Source of the DNA: Lachnoanaerobaculum sp. OBRC5-5
Lineage (GTDB): Bacteria > Bacillota > Clostridia > Lachnospirales > Lachnospiraceae
NCBI RefSeq assembly: GCF_000296385.1
Contig: NZ_JH815185.1
Location: 2,637,385 to 2,701,384 of the forward strand
DNA length: 64,000 nucleotides
Reading direction: 5' to 3'
A model generated the notes under the pieces. It was not told where the DNA came from. It made no database searches and saw only the letters and a program-made list of their open reading frames with translations. The position numbers were made by a program, and so were the translations under genes. This document shows positions 63,593-64,000 of the stretch, in pieces (position 1 is the first letter of the stretch; the number at the start of each line of letters is the position of its first letter).

Positions 63593-64000
63593 ATGGAAAA
63601 GAGAAAAATAAGCCAAAATAAAGAAGCAATAAGAGGTATTCTGATAATAATAGCATTCATAGTGGGACTGGTATTCCTTAGAGATATACTGGTAAAAAGG
63701 GGAGTGAGGATTTTGATGCTTACAAGGCAAGATTATATAAATGCAGCAGAGTATTATATGCAGAAAAAATATGGAGAGAAGTTTGAAGGAGAATATGTAT
63801 ATGAATATAGTGTGTATGTACACCCAAAGTCAAAACCGGAGTGGCATGTGGTAGTGGATTTTGAGAGTGAGGGAGGGTTGACATCTTTTCATGATAATTA
63901 TGTAGGATACCTAAAGAAAGAAGAACTTGAGAAGTATATATATGAGCTGGCAAAGCCAATATATGGGGAGTGTAAGGTATTTATAGAGCCACATGGTTTT
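63593..64000 (+). CDS. Membrane-anchored hypothetical protein (3' partial)
   Basis: An open reading frame from ATG 63593 (GGAGAGATAGG just before it) runs to the window end without a stop, giving 136 residues. After a basic start it has one membrane helix (AIRGILIIIAFIVGLVFL) and a soluble part with KYGEKFEGEYVYEYSVYV, PEWHVVVDFESEGG and DNYVGYLKKEELEKY. This N-in, anchored layout is common for small Lachnospiraceae proteins of unknown function. It is not the same family as the island partners at 4776 and 11302. The C-terminus is outside the window. Confidence 0.7.
   Translation, partial: MEKRKISQNKEAIRGILIIIAFIVGLVFLRDILVKRGVRILMLTRQDYINAAEYYMQKKYGEKFEGEYVYEYSVYVHPKSKPEWHVVVDFESEGGLTSFHDNYVGYLKKEELEKYIYELAKPIYGECKVFIEPHGF

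Noticed and set aside
1-64000. CRISPR arrays and tRNA genes
   Set aside because: No regularly spaced short repeats and no tRNA-like cloverleaf with TTCGA arm were recognised, though a covariance search was not possible.

Overview
The window looks like a chromosomal segment of a low-GC, Gram-positive anaerobe of the Lachnospiraceae. Reasons: strong AAGGAGG-type ribosome binding sites, very AT-rich spacers, HrcA/CIRCE and GAAC-N4-GTTC (LexA-type) operators, a cell-wall-binding repeat protein, YesM/YesN-type two-component genes, and a purine/diaminopropionate cluster of the kind found in anaerobic gut and oral Clostridia. An oral Lachnospiraceae genus such as Lachnoanaerobaculum is possible, but this is only a guess. 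No rRNA, tRNA or CRISPR array was recognised. No gene-free stretch exceeds about 300 bases; the largest gaps (11959-12221, 21225-21510, 27660-27872, 53593-53798) hold the IS left end, an operon promoter with a palindrome, a terminator plus TetR operators, and a divergent promoter region.

Region 1 (1-11960) is an accessory island on the + strand. It has a partial cell-wall-binding M15 peptidase, a lipoprotein, two different VgrG/gpD-like spike proteins, two large PAAR-like (DUF4280) proteins with an internal hydrophobic segment, a DcrB/DUF1795-like putative chaperone, an Imm11-like protein, and small membrane-anchored proteins. The most unusual signal is that each large PAAR-like protein ends in a roughly 100-residue domain that is repeated in the small membrane-anchored protein encoded directly downstream, and the domain pairs match best within a cassette. 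A frameshifted third copy and a vgrG scar show that the island is duplicating and decaying. No sheath, tube, baseplate or ATPase genes lie in the window, so the injection machine would have to be elsewhere.

Region 2 (12089-14150) is an IS1182-type insertion sequence with intact 16-bp ends and a transposase gene broken by one in-frame amber codon.

Region 3 (14199-21295, - strand) is an operon read from a promoter near 21290: YheO-like regulator, diaminopropionate ammonia-lyase, YgeY hydrolase, YgeW carbamoyltransferase-like protein, carbamate kinase and an NCS2 purine permease. It fits nitrogen and ATP recovery from purine or diaminopropionate breakdown through carbamoyl phosphate.

Region 4 (21500-33920) holds a lipoprotein with an odd start, tadA, an OmpR/VanS-type two-component pair, ftsH under a CIRCE-like operator, a TetR-controlled heterodimeric ABC exporter, prfB with its programmed frameshift, and an unknown gene.

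Region 5 (34049-40555) is a ferric-iron-type ABC importer followed by a YesM/YesN sensor-regulator pair. Region 6 (40567-46498) is housekeeping: rpsF-ssb-rpsR, a wall-binding protein, HIT protein, rhomboid protease, rpsB-tsf and a small leader-like protein. Region 7 (46500-54725) has a PHP phosphoesterase, MATE and EamA transporters, a HEAT-repeat lipoprotein, and a cysteine desulfidase/symporter pair divergent from a LysR regulator. Region 8 (54767-64000) has SOS-boxed uvrB, a split ThrE exporter, xylulokinase, a run of stress genes (bcp, yaaA, YbaK-like, Y-family polymerase), a lipoprotein and a partial membrane-anchored protein cut by the window end.
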